From the NCBI RefSeq assembly GCF_945859685.1, contig NC_079147.1, positions 48,428,177 through 48,492,176 of the forward strand: DNA of 64,000 nucleotides. Direction: 5' to 3'. The position numbers were made by a program, and so were the translations under genes. Source of the DNA: Eupeodes corollae (Eukaryota; Arthropoda; Insecta; Diptera; Syrphidae). Below the pieces are notes generated by a model. That model worked only from the letters and a program-made list of their open reading frames with translations, had not been told where the DNA came from and made no database searches. This document shows, piece after piece, positions 54,613-64,000 of the stretch; position 1 is the stretch's first letter; every line of letters starts with the position of its first letter.

Positions 54613-55309
54613 AAACTACTGAAGATCGAAACAATATTTTCTGTGAATTAAAAAAAGTTCGAAGACAATATTTTTGATTTTTGAAAGGCTATTTGAGTCA
54701 GAAGTAAATTTTTACCAAGTTCAAGTATTGTATTTTCTTAGGCTTTTATTTTTTGTAAAAGAAACTGTCAATTCGATTTTTCTCTAAATTTTTTTCCAAA
54801 TCTTGCCAACAATATTTCTTATATGTAAAAATTAGTTGGAAGCCATAATCTCAAAATTTTGAAAAGATATTTGAGTCGAATATAAATTTTTACCAACTTT
54901 TGTTAAAGTTTGTTTAAGTTTTTAGTTTTTTTGTAAGAAAACTCTCAATTCGATTTTTCTCAAAATTTCACCGCATATTTCTTAAAATATTAAATTAGTT
55001 TGAAGTCATATTTTCAAGTTTTTGGAAAGAAAATGAATTCAAAGTCAATATCTTCTATTTTTCTCGAGATATCGAACCGAACATCATTTTTTACAAAATT
55101 TTGGGTTCTATTTTTTGTAGATTTTATTTTTCTTATGAAAAAAACTGACTGTTAGGTTTTAATAAACAAAATTTACCCACGCAAAAAACATAATTTTCGA
55201 CATTAAAATTATATTTTTGTGAGTAAAATTAGTTTGGAGCCAAAATTTTTAATTTTAAAAAAGATATTTGAGTCGAAAATCAATTTTTACTAACTTTTAT
55301 TCATTTTTA
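54613..55309 (+). repeat. FBL repeat, diverged copy m
   Basis: Left-inner sequence (ACTACTGAAGATCGAAACAA) followed by about three divergent subrepeats, then sequence related to AAAACTGACTGTTAGGTTTT. Cut at 55310 by R2 copy 2. No terminus. Confidence 0.8.
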
Positions 55310-56722
55310 CTTGCGACATATGTATAAGAACTACATATATGGCAAGTTTTCGAACTCGAGATTTTAATCAAACATTATATTATGAGGGTAGAGAAGTCGA
55401 AAAAAGTGGGTCCCGCGATTCCATCCGGTCTGTTTTGTCTGTCTGTCCACGCTCCTAAAGCCTAAACCGTTGGGTCGATTGAGTTCAAACTTGGAAGTTA
55501 AGGTTTTGAGCAGATTTGCGTTTTTTATCATTTTTTTTTAAATCAAAACTAACAGTGGCCCCTATACAACTTTGTTGGTCAAAAAACGAAAATTCGAATT
55601 TTCTCAAAAACAAACCGATAGATTTTATTTTTAATTTCCTCTAAAATTTTATTTTTTAACTTGGCTTCTTTTAATAAGAAAAACATATTTTTGTATTGCT
55701 CAGGAATGGCACTGCTCATAGAACTGTTATTTTGTTTTTTAATTTTTTCAGAAACTTATGAACTGATTTCAATAATTTTTTTTCTGAATAAGCTCTTATA
55801 TTTAGAACAAAATTGAAAAATTTTATATATGAAAAATTAATTAGAAAAAACAACCGCTCTAACGATTTTCAAAAAAAAAATTTAAATATCAAAGAATTTT
55901 TGATTTATAAAATGGCATTTAAATTTTTGAAGACAAGCGTATTTTTCAGATAAAATTTCGAATCTTAAAATATTTTTTTTTAATAATTTTAACTTTATTT
56001 AAAGTAAATTATTTTAACAAAATTTTAATTACATTCCTATCTTTTATCCAAATTAATGCATTTGGTACATATTTATGTATTTTTATAACAATAAAAAATG
56101 TAAATACCAACGATGGCCGTCCGTGTAGCGCCACTGTATCGGATTAACGAATATGATTTATTTAATCAACAATCTATTTTAAAGTGTCTATCAAGAAATA
56201 TTATCTTGGTACCTTTGTATATATGATTTTAAAATATTATTCTTTACGAATAAGGTTGTTTCCAACATATTTCACTTACCTTCGCCTATATAAAAAGAAT
56301 AAATATTTAGTATCTACTAGTTAAAAAAACGTACAACCTCTACAACTACTGCTTACGTGTCACTTCATAACTAAAATCCAAAACGCACAAGAGCCTGACT
56401 GTAACCAACACATGAATAGCAATTTCTTGTATTTTAACGAAAAAAAAATAAACTGAACGACATAACTCCATGTTTGCACTGACAACTTGTATAAAAGAAG
56501 GAATGTGATTGGATTGTAGTATTTACATTCTACCTCCCAATAACATTCTTTCACTATCATCATAAACATGTCATTATCTATCTATCTGCATAAAGCTGAG
56601 CACGTCAAGTGAACTATTCTATGTTCGTTTTAGACACCTTTACAATTTAAACATACATATTCTTCCTCCTTCTTATCTTCAGATAATTTACTTTATATCC
56701 TGCTTCTTCTAATATTAAATTA
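55310..56722 (-). repeat. Unclassified interspersed repeat R2, copy 2
   Basis: Inverted relative to 36428-37705. Landmarks: GTCGAAAAAAGTGGGTCCCG, CGATTCCATCCGGTCTGTTT, GTGGACAG complement near 55445, AAATTAATGCATTTGGTACA, AACTCCATGTTTGCACTGAC and TTCTTCTAATATTAAATTAA at the end. Overall well matched, with small indels. Confidence 0.82.
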
Positions 56723-56723
56723 A

Positions 56724-57105
56724 AAAAAGAGGATGGGATGCGACCCACACTGATAACTTCCCATCCCGTCTGTCGATTTGTCTTGCTATAAAGTTTGGTT
56801 ATATGTACTCGTATCAATTTTTAAAAAATTTGCGTACTGTTTTTTTTAGTATTGTTTTTTTTTAGAGTTTTATTTTTTGTAAAAAACTGTCAATTCGATT
56901 TTTTTCAAAATTTTATTGAATGTTGATAACAATATTTCTTATAAGATAAAATAAGTCTGAATCAATATTCAATTTTTACCAACTTTGAGTAATATTTCTT
57001 TTAGATTTTTATTTTTTATAAAAAAAACTGTCAACTCGACTTTTCTCAAAATTTTAATAGATGTCAAAAACATTATTTTTCGTTGTACAAAATTGTTTTG
57101 TTAGA
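56724..57105 (+). repeat. FBL repeat, internally deleted copy n
   Basis: AAAAAAAGAGGATGGGATGC with the conserved left terminus, then only one to two subrepeat fragments, ending at ATTATTTTTCGTTGTACAAA. Right part missing. Confidence 0.88.
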
Positions 57106-58589
57106 TCAAATTAAATTGGCTTGGGTAAGTATACCAAACAGCATTTTAAGCAATTTAATTCACTTCATGCTTCGAAGATTTGATAAAATGATTAAAAATA
57201 AGGGCTTTGCTACCAAATACTACCAATATTTTACTAAAACTAAAAAAATATATGTACTTCTGTTTTGACCAGTCTTATATTAAGCTAATTGTACTAATTG
57301 TGCTTGATTTGATGAACTATAATAAAACAACTATGTTTTATTTTCCTTTAGAAACTGTAAATATTAATTTAAATTTTTAAAACAAAAATATAAAATAGTT
57401 GAATCCTAAATTTGTTTTTTAATTATTTAACAATCAAGGCAGTTGCTTTTGTTTTGGTCATCTCTGTATATTAAACACATTTTTTATGTTAACCGTTATT
57501 TGACCCTTACATTTGTGGTCCAATGCTACGCAAAAGCTGTGTGATTTCAGTCATTAATAATCATGGAATAGAGTGACGTCAAAAATCGTTTTGTTAAAAT
57601 TAGACTTTTCAATAATATTTGTAATATGGAAAAACGTATTATGTTTCGAATCTTGCAGACACTTGGAATCACGCGTTGTTTTTTTTATCGTCCTTTCAGG
57701 TCGTGCAGTAAAGCAAATAGCGCCCTTTTCAATAAATTCTTTTAGGAAATGTAGGTAATGAAATCTTCATAACTAATAATAGAAAGTTTTTAAAAATATC
57801 AGCGGATTAAAATTTGGCATTATTTTTTCGCTGTATTGATATTTATGCCTAGACAAGACTTTAGTAGTCATATGAAAAAGCTTGTTTTATTTTTAATAAT
57901 TTTGTAGTGATCTGATTTCTACTTAAATAAAGTTTTAAGCTAACTTACTAAAAAAATCTTAACATCTTTATACATAGCATAACAATTTACACCAATGATA
58001 CTTTTAAAGGTCTTAAAATGGAAAACTGTAAGTTATAATCAAAATGACAATTGAAAATTGTTTTCATACCTAACGTCTTTGTTTTCATGCTATAAATTTA
58101 AGAAATTGTATTCCGAAAGAATTAGTTAACAAATTGCATAACTTTCAAAAATTTCGGAGAAAGCTTAATTTTTATTTCAAACTTCTTAAACTTAAAGCTT
58201 TCTAAACCGAATTGAGAAAAGGTACATGCAGGTTAAAGTTTAAAAAAAAAAGAAAAAAAGTTGTGGGTACAGTTATATAACAAACTTTTATTTAATTGAT
58301 TATTTGTGCATCTGTCATAAGTAACTGCATTACAAAAAATTAAAATATACATTCTTTCAATAAAGCATTGAAATTATTTAAATTCACTACCGTTCCAAAA
58401 AAATTCCTTGAAGTAATTATCACAATTGAGCACCAACTTCTTGTGGTTTAACAACTTTAAAGATAACCCATTTCCAATGCTCTTTGATTCTAGACCTTAA
58501 AGTTGGTATTCATGACGTTATCAAGGACATATTGTAACATGCTTTCTTTAGCAATGAAATTAATATTTACATTTTGAATATCAAAGTGA
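57106..58589. other. spacer with no recognisable gene
   Basis: AT-rich. ORFs 57083-57268 and 57573-57758 lack motifs. Nothing recognised. Confidence 0.5.
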
Positions 58590-60150
58590 AAACTGTAATT
58601 GTCGACCACTGTTCTGCTCTACTCTGGTCACGATACAGGAAACGTTTGAGAAGCTGTAGTTGGAGCCCCTTGGGGAAGAGTTTATCAAAGATAGGTTTCA
58701 GAGTAGAGTATTACGCGTCACCATTATACAGTGTTACGCACCGACTGAGCTCGCATCTGAATAAGAGAAAGAATGCTTTTAAAGTCAACTAGGATTCGCC
58801 TTCAACAACACTACCAGCGGAGATATTATTTCGGTTATGAGCGACCCCAATGCTAAGGTTGGCAGTAAGAACAACAGGTTCATTGACTTCTGCAACGCCA
58901 ATAGCCTTGTGATTGGTGGCACTATGTTTGAACACAAACTCTGTAATAAAATTAGCTGGGTTTCGATGGGCAGGCAAGCGTCTTCCAACCAAATTGACCA
59001 ATTCGCGATTAGTTGACGCTTTAGAAGCAGTCTTTTGGATGTACGAAACAGAAGAGGCGCCGATGTGGGATTGCCCGTGACCACCACTTAATAATAGCTA
59101 TCCTAAGTTTGCGTACAGCTACAGTTCAAAGATCCAACGGAACAACACGAGCCCCCAAATTCAACAGACTAAAGGATCCCACAACCCGTCAACAATTTAG
59201 GGACCACCTGTCACAGGAATTGAGTACATGACGACATCGAACACCATTGGAATGCTGTGAAAATTTGTTTTTATATCAGGTGCTGACAGAATAGTCGGTC
59301 GGAATAAAGGAAGCAACAACACTTGGCTTCCTTTCAGTTGGGCAAGGATCAACGAACTCAAACAGTTAAGGGCTCGAATAACTGCAGCACAAGAGGAAGA
59401 AAGAAACGAGCTGGGGTCCTCGTATCGCATGAAAGAGATAGAGAGGTTCACCGCAGTGTGCCTCACCCGCGACAAGCGAAACTACATCAACGCATTGGCG
59501 CAAGAAGCAGAAGATTCTGCAAACAGGTGCGACAGCAGGACCGTTAACAGAATAACCAAAGAGCTGACCGGTACACACAGCTCAAAGCAACACCTGGTGA
59601 AAGAAGTAGACGGTATTGTGATAAGTTCGGTGGATGAGGTGCAAAGAACACTATTCCTCGGTTTTAAACCGAGTGTTTGCAAACAACGTGCAGCCGATAC
59701 CTTCTGAAGCGCCTGAAGAAACTATTCCCCAAATCTGCACCGCACCTCCCAGTAAAGATGAGATCGTTTTACTTCACCCATAACAAGAAAGCTGCAAACC
59801 TTCGTGAATAAATGTCTTCGTAACATCCTAAGGGTTTTCTGACCAAACCATATTTCAAATGATATTCTTCATAGAAGGACAGGTCAGGAGCCTATAGAAT
59901 CTTTATACGAAGACGTTAATGGCAATGGATTGGACATACGCTTTGAGAAGGTCACGAATTCATTGCAGGTCAAGCAATGCAGTGGAATCCGCTCGAATAA
60001 GAAGGAAGAAGAACTGAATGACCAAGAATCACATGGCGCAGGACAATCTAGGCGGAATCAGCGTCACTAGGCAAGAGTTGAAGGAAGCTGAAACACATCT
60101 CCGGAAACCGTACACTATGGTGCGTAGCCGAAGTAGAGGCCCTATGCCCC
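58590..60150 (+). pseudogene. non-LTR retrotransposon relic N2 (endonuclease plus C-terminus; RT core deleted)
   Basis: Plus strand: LLWSRYRKRLRSCSW, LGKSLSK, then QCYAPTE-like, SDPNAKVGS/FIDFCNANSLVIGGTMFEH and NQIDQFAI, RGADVG (endonuclease). Linker: IAAQEEERNELGSSYRMKEI-type, LTRDKRNYINALAQEAEDSA, NRITKELTGTHSSKQHLVKE. Then SEAPEETIPQICTAPPSKDE (just before the RT) jumps near 59780 to KLQTFVNKCLRNILR, HRRTGQEPIESL and, frameshifted, GHTLRRSHEFIARQAMQWNP and RQELKEAETHL near 60085. The latter are C-terminal motifs of RTE-like elements. The RT catalytic core is absent. Different family from RTE copies A and B. Clade uncertain. Confidence 0.82.
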
Positions 60151-60202
60151 TTAAGGCGTTCCCAACGGACATACCAGGTCTGAGGACCTACGTAATTAAG
60201 TC

Positions 60203-61113
60203 AGCCATAACTTGATGAATGTCGGTTTTAAGTGCTCAAGAGTTAAAGGTTTATCTGCATAAACAAGGTCTTTCGCGTAGCCCCACAGCCAGCGAAAATC
60301 GCATGATTTTGGTGTCCAGGCCACGACAAGAAATTGCGCAGCCAAGAAATGTCTCTTGCAATAAAGTTATATTCGCTCGAGTTGTGTTGCATGTGGTCCG
60401 TTGAGACCACATATTGTCCAAGTCTTCTTCAATAGAAGGCAAAAAAAAACCGGTTTTGCTTATTATCATAGTGCTCCCAATTTACGTTGACAGACGTTCC
60501 ATCGTTGTTTTGGAAGAAGTAGGTTCCAATCACACCTCTGGACCAAAGAGCGCACCAAACAGTGACTTTTTGTGAGCACCCTTTCGATGTACAAATCTAC
60601 AGCGTTGTGAATGGTCAGCTAGCTTCAGTTGTTATGTTAGCTGGACTTTAGATGGATGTAGGTGAAGATCCAAATACAAAACACGCCATAATATGCCGTA
60701 AGACAGTCCTAATTCTTGACAACGACAAGGAATGGACACATCCGGCTCTTCGGCAACACTTTTACTTACAGCAGCCACATATATTTTCAGTCGTACGAGC
60801 AAAACGACGATGCACAAGCTTTACAATATCTGTAACCAATCCAGTCTCTTTAAATTTCTTCACAATTTTGGCAATTGCTTCCGTAGTTAGACGATTATGC
60901 AAACCAGAGTCTCCTCCTAAAACACGATATGTGGTTGTAGCAGATCCACAATTTTTTTAGCAGGTTGTAACAATTTATATGCGTTGTGCGATAGTTAAGC
61001 GATACATTTTTATAAATTTCAAACTTTTAACTGAAGATAATAAAATTTGGGTTAGCAACTTAGTTTGACAGATGTCGAATTCCAGCCCTATAGTTTTGAA
61101 ACCACAAAATGGA
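60203..61113 (-). pseudogene. mariner transposase relic M4 with one terminal repeat
   Basis: Minus strand from the right: terminus CCATTTTGTGGTTTCAAAAC at 61113, GLHNRLTTEAIAKIVKKFKE, TGLVTDIVKLVHR, SVAEEPDVSIPCRCQELGLS, LHLHPSKVQLT, then GVIGTYFFQNNDGTSVN-like, LPSIEEDLDNMW, TTCNTTRANITLLQETFLG, and the region matching the left end of the copy at 12444. Frameshifts throughout. The second catalytic motif is damaged. The left terminus is absent at the boundary with N2. Confidence 0.85.
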
Positions 61114-61764
61114 TAACCCGTGATGCACACGCTTTGTGGGAATTTTCAAGAAGGGAGTATCCAGTTTTTCTAAACTATATTTCAATTATAAAGTTGCCAA
61201 AACCTTCGATAAATTCGCTACAACAATAAATGTCAATTAAAATAAATATTTCCTTTTCGAAAATGGTCTCTTTTTAGAAAAATTTTAATTATTGCACTAA
61301 ATTTAAAACTGAAAGGAAGAACTTAAAATTCCAATTCTTTTATTTATTTTTCAAACATTTCCCTTATTATTTGAAGACACGTAAGGTACACAAATAAAAA
61401 TACAATACTCTGTGTTTTTTTTTGGTAATGAAAAGCATTTGCTTTTGAAACGTTATATACGCGCAAATACTTTGTCAGAAACGACAAAAGTTGTGAAGGT
61501 TTTATAATATAATTCAATGTAACTTTAACCTTTCACGTTTCACCTACATATATACAAAATACTCTTTAATTTTTGGAAAACTTTTAATTACTTTATTTTT
61601 GGATAAAATGGCAATCGATATTTTTGTCGATCTCTCCTAGAGGAAGATTGGAGTATTTCCTCTACTCCGAGAACGACGCGACGATGGCTTTATTAAACAT
61701 TCATAACAGGCCCGGAGCTGGATAAGGTGCAGAATTTTTAAAGCCATTTATTAATTTGTAAGTT
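61114..61764. other. spacer with no recognisable gene
   Basis: AT-rich, with one less AT-rich stretch at about 61620-61720. Nothing recognised. Confidence 0.5.
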
Positions 61765-62870
61765 TAAAAATAAAAGGCTAGAATGAGACCAACACTGATA
61801 ACTTTGCGTTAGTGTTCGCCTTTCAACATTTCTTAAAATTTTGCAAAATATTAGTTACAAAATTTTGTGTCTGATTATAAAGGATTGAAATCAATTTCTC
61901 CCTTTTTACTAAGACGTGAGTCGAAAACCATATTTCATTAGTTTTTGATTGTAAATATATCATGAAAAAAGAGGCTGGGATGCAACCCACACTGATAAGT
62001 ACCCATTAAGTCTGTCGATTTGTCTTGCTTAAAAGGTTTGTAGGTTTTCCTGTTTTCTAAAAAAGGTGTCAGTTAAATTATTCTAAAAGATTTAAAAATT
62101 ACCAAAAATATTTTGTATAGAATGAAAAAGTTTGATTTCAAAAATCAATTTTTGTAAACGAGATTTTTTGTCGAAAAACAATTTTTACCAATTTTAGTAG
62201 CATTTCTTAAAAGTTTTTATTTCTTATAAAACAATTAAAAATTGGGCGATTGTTATTAATTTAATTAATTTGAATATATCGAGATATCGAGAACCCAAAA
62301 TCAATTTTTAACAATTTTGCGTGCTATTTTTTGTACATTTTAATTTTTTATGAAATAAGTGATTGTTAGATTTTTACAAAAAAATACTGGATGTTCAAAA
62401 AAAATACTTCTTCTAAGATAAAATTAGTTTGAAGCTAATATTTTTAATTTTTGAAAATTTAATTGAGTCGAAAATCTGGTTTTACCAACTTTTATACATT
62501 TTTTTTATTTTTTTATTTTTTTTTTAACTATCAACTCGATTTTTCTCAAAATTTTCCCGAATGTTGAAAACAATATTTCTCATAAGACAAAACTAGTTTA
62601 AAGCCAATATCTCAAAGTTTTAAAAAGATATTCGAGTCGAAAATCAATCTTTACTTACTTTTATTAATTTTTTTTAGGTTTTTATTCTTTGTTAAAAAAC
62701 TGTCAATTTGATTTTTCACAAAATTTTATAGAATACAAAAAAATGACTGTTAGATTTTTATAAAAAAATTATCGAACTTTTAAAACAATAATTTTTGTAA
62801 TGTAAACTTAGTTTGAAGCCAATATTTTTAGTTTTTGAAAAGATAATTGAGTCGAAAATCTGTTTAAATC
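61765..62870 (+). repeat. FBL repeats, two diverged left ends and a subrepeat array (copy o)
   Basis: A weak left terminus at 61765 (AAAGGCTAGAATGAGACCAA, CACTGATAACTTTGCG) is followed at 61965 by a better one (AAAAAGAGGCTGGGATGCAA, CACACTGATAAGTACCCATT). Then about four diverged subrepeats up to 62870 (GAGTCGAAAATC). No right part. The most divergent copies in the window. Confidence 0.82.
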
Positions 62871-62989
62871 AATCTTCTACTCTGAACGTCGAACTTGTCA
62901 AGCTGTAGAAGCTGAGTGAGGTCAATGATTCGCGAGATTTTTCTCCAGATGAGTTCCTATTCCTCTTTTTCCGCAATCTCGTGTGACCA

Positions 62990-64000
62990 AAGATGTATAC
63001 AAACAAAAAAGAAAAGAATGATGAGACCGGTATCTCTTCAAGACCGGGCGGCAGTTTGGCGTCAAATTCTTCAACCGTATCTCCTGCGGCCAACAATGAG
63101 AAGGGAGTAGTGGTTATCTATGGACCCTTTCCTGCTGTTAGTAACAATGAGAGTAGGAAGGTAGCGATGCCTAATTCCAGTAGTGGTAGGGTTGTGAATA
63201 ACAGCCCTACCACTACTAATTAGAGTACATCCAGAAATAGAAAGACAATGGCGGCAATCTCCGAAAATAATAAAGGCCTCTGGTGCATCATTGGGGGCTG
63301 AAAAGACATCGCAGGCAACCGCCCGCGTCGAATGGGCTAAAAGTGTTCTTGCTGCAGCAATAACCAATAAAGACTCTACGTCTAAACGCGAAAGGTCTCT
63401 TAAGGGGCCATACCGACACCAAATCGGCGTCGTATGCACAACACCAGCATTCCCCTCAATCCCATTAGGAAACAAGCCAGTTTTAGTGACGTCACGAAGG
63501 GTAAAGTCTTGGTTGCGGTCATTGACAGGAGTGATGATTATGGCGCAATATCGGCTGATCGTTGGCAGTTGGTCAAGGTTAAGCTCTCGGGTGGCCCTTT
63601 GAGCATTTTGAGGGAACTTCCAGAATGCGTTGGCATCAAGGCCATGTCAAACTCATGGTTTGTGGTGACCAGAGGTCTTATGACTTATACAAGCTCGATG
63701 TCAGCCGGTAAGGTGAAGTTTGGCCAGGTGCGAAGCTCGAGGTTGTCGCTAAGGAAGATATTCCTAGCAGACCTAGAACCCGCATTTGGGTTCCAATCGA
63801 ACCTGCTCGTATGGAGGACATTCTCTTGATGATCAAAGTTTGTAATCCATCCCTTCCGACACATAACTGGAAGATAGCCAAGCTAGAGGAAGTGAAGGGT
63901 CTTTATAGGAGTGCCATTGTGGTACTCAATAAAGAATCCTTGGCTCCTATAGCCTTGACCAATGGCTTTATAAACTATGGCTTCGAATCCGTGTGGAGGT
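62990..64000 (+). pseudogene. non-LTR retrotransposon ORF1 (DUF4780-like), frameshifted, runs off the window
   Basis: Frames in order: SSRPGGSLASNSSTVSPAAN; EKTSQATARVEWAKSVLAAA, KDSTSKRERSLKGP; VTKGKVLVAVIDRSDDYGAI, SADRWQLVKVKL; then from 63728 GAKLEVVAKEDIPSRPRTRI, WVPIEPARMEDILLMIKVCN, PSLPTHNWKIAKLEEVKG, SAIVVLNKESLAPIALTNGF and INYGFESVW at the edge. The last part matches the DUF4780-type domain found in ORF1/gag-like proteins of dipteran retrotransposons. At least three frameshifts. It may belong to the same kind of element as the RNase H fragments at 9578 and 23580, but that cannot be shown here. Confidence 0.75.

Overview
This window is a eukaryotic, very AT-rich, gene-poor stretch that is almost entirely transposable-element (TE) debris. 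The mix (mariner-type DNA transposons, RTE-, jockey- and RNase H-bearing non-LTR retrotransposons, a BEL/Pao gag, Helitron helicases, a tRNA-derived SINE) points to an arthropod, most likely an insect and plausibly a fly. No host protein-coding gene, rRNA, true tRNA gene or CRISPR array could be supported. Nearly every coding stretch is a frameshifted or truncated TE relic. Longest open stretches: an RNase H-bearing retrotransposon 3' end (9578-10672), an RTE reverse-transcriptase C-terminus (21721-22863) and a mariner transposase with one frameshift (7563-8649).

Layout. 1-5.4 kb: an RTE 3' scrap, a mariner relic flanked by ~0.6 kb inverted arms, and a non-LTR endonuclease gene split by a SINE. 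7.5-8.8 kb: an almost intact 1.3-kb mariner. 9.4-12.3 kb: an RNase H-type non-LTR 3' end abutting a BEL/Pao gag. 12.3-15.8 kb: an RTE element (12886-15713, 10-bp target duplication) inside another mariner. 18.3-24.6 kb: mariner scraps, then an inverted pair of an unclassified repeat called FBL here, broken by a second RTE copy, then a second RNase H-type element. 26.6-28.8 kb: jockey-type and other RT remnants. 28.8-35.9 kb: FBL copies including a large palindrome, Helitron helicase 1 and a 510-bp element with 37-bp perfect inverted ends. 36.4-39.9 kb: unclassified repeat R2 and more FBL. 42.5-47.7 kb: a jockey-type relic split by a 3,928-bp Helitron with recognisable termini, which itself carries an FBL copy. 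48.0-51.0 kb: a jockey-type element on the minus strand, then an R2 copy holding the second SINE. 53.1-57.1 kb: FBL and R2 again. 58.6-61.1 kb: a non-LTR relic lacking its RT core, then a mariner. 61.8-62.9 kb: FBL. 63-64 kb: a retrotransposon ORF1 running off the window.

The two most interesting items are (1) FBL, a family of 1-2 kb units built from ~174-bp tandem subrepeats, occurring in both orientations and often as inverted pairs, with no visible protein; and (2) the Helitron at 43405-47332, whose removal on paper rejoins the host jockey reading frame without a target duplication. The nesting order (Helitron into jockey, FBL into Helitron; RTE into mariner; SINE into a non-LTR element and into R2) gives a relative chronology.
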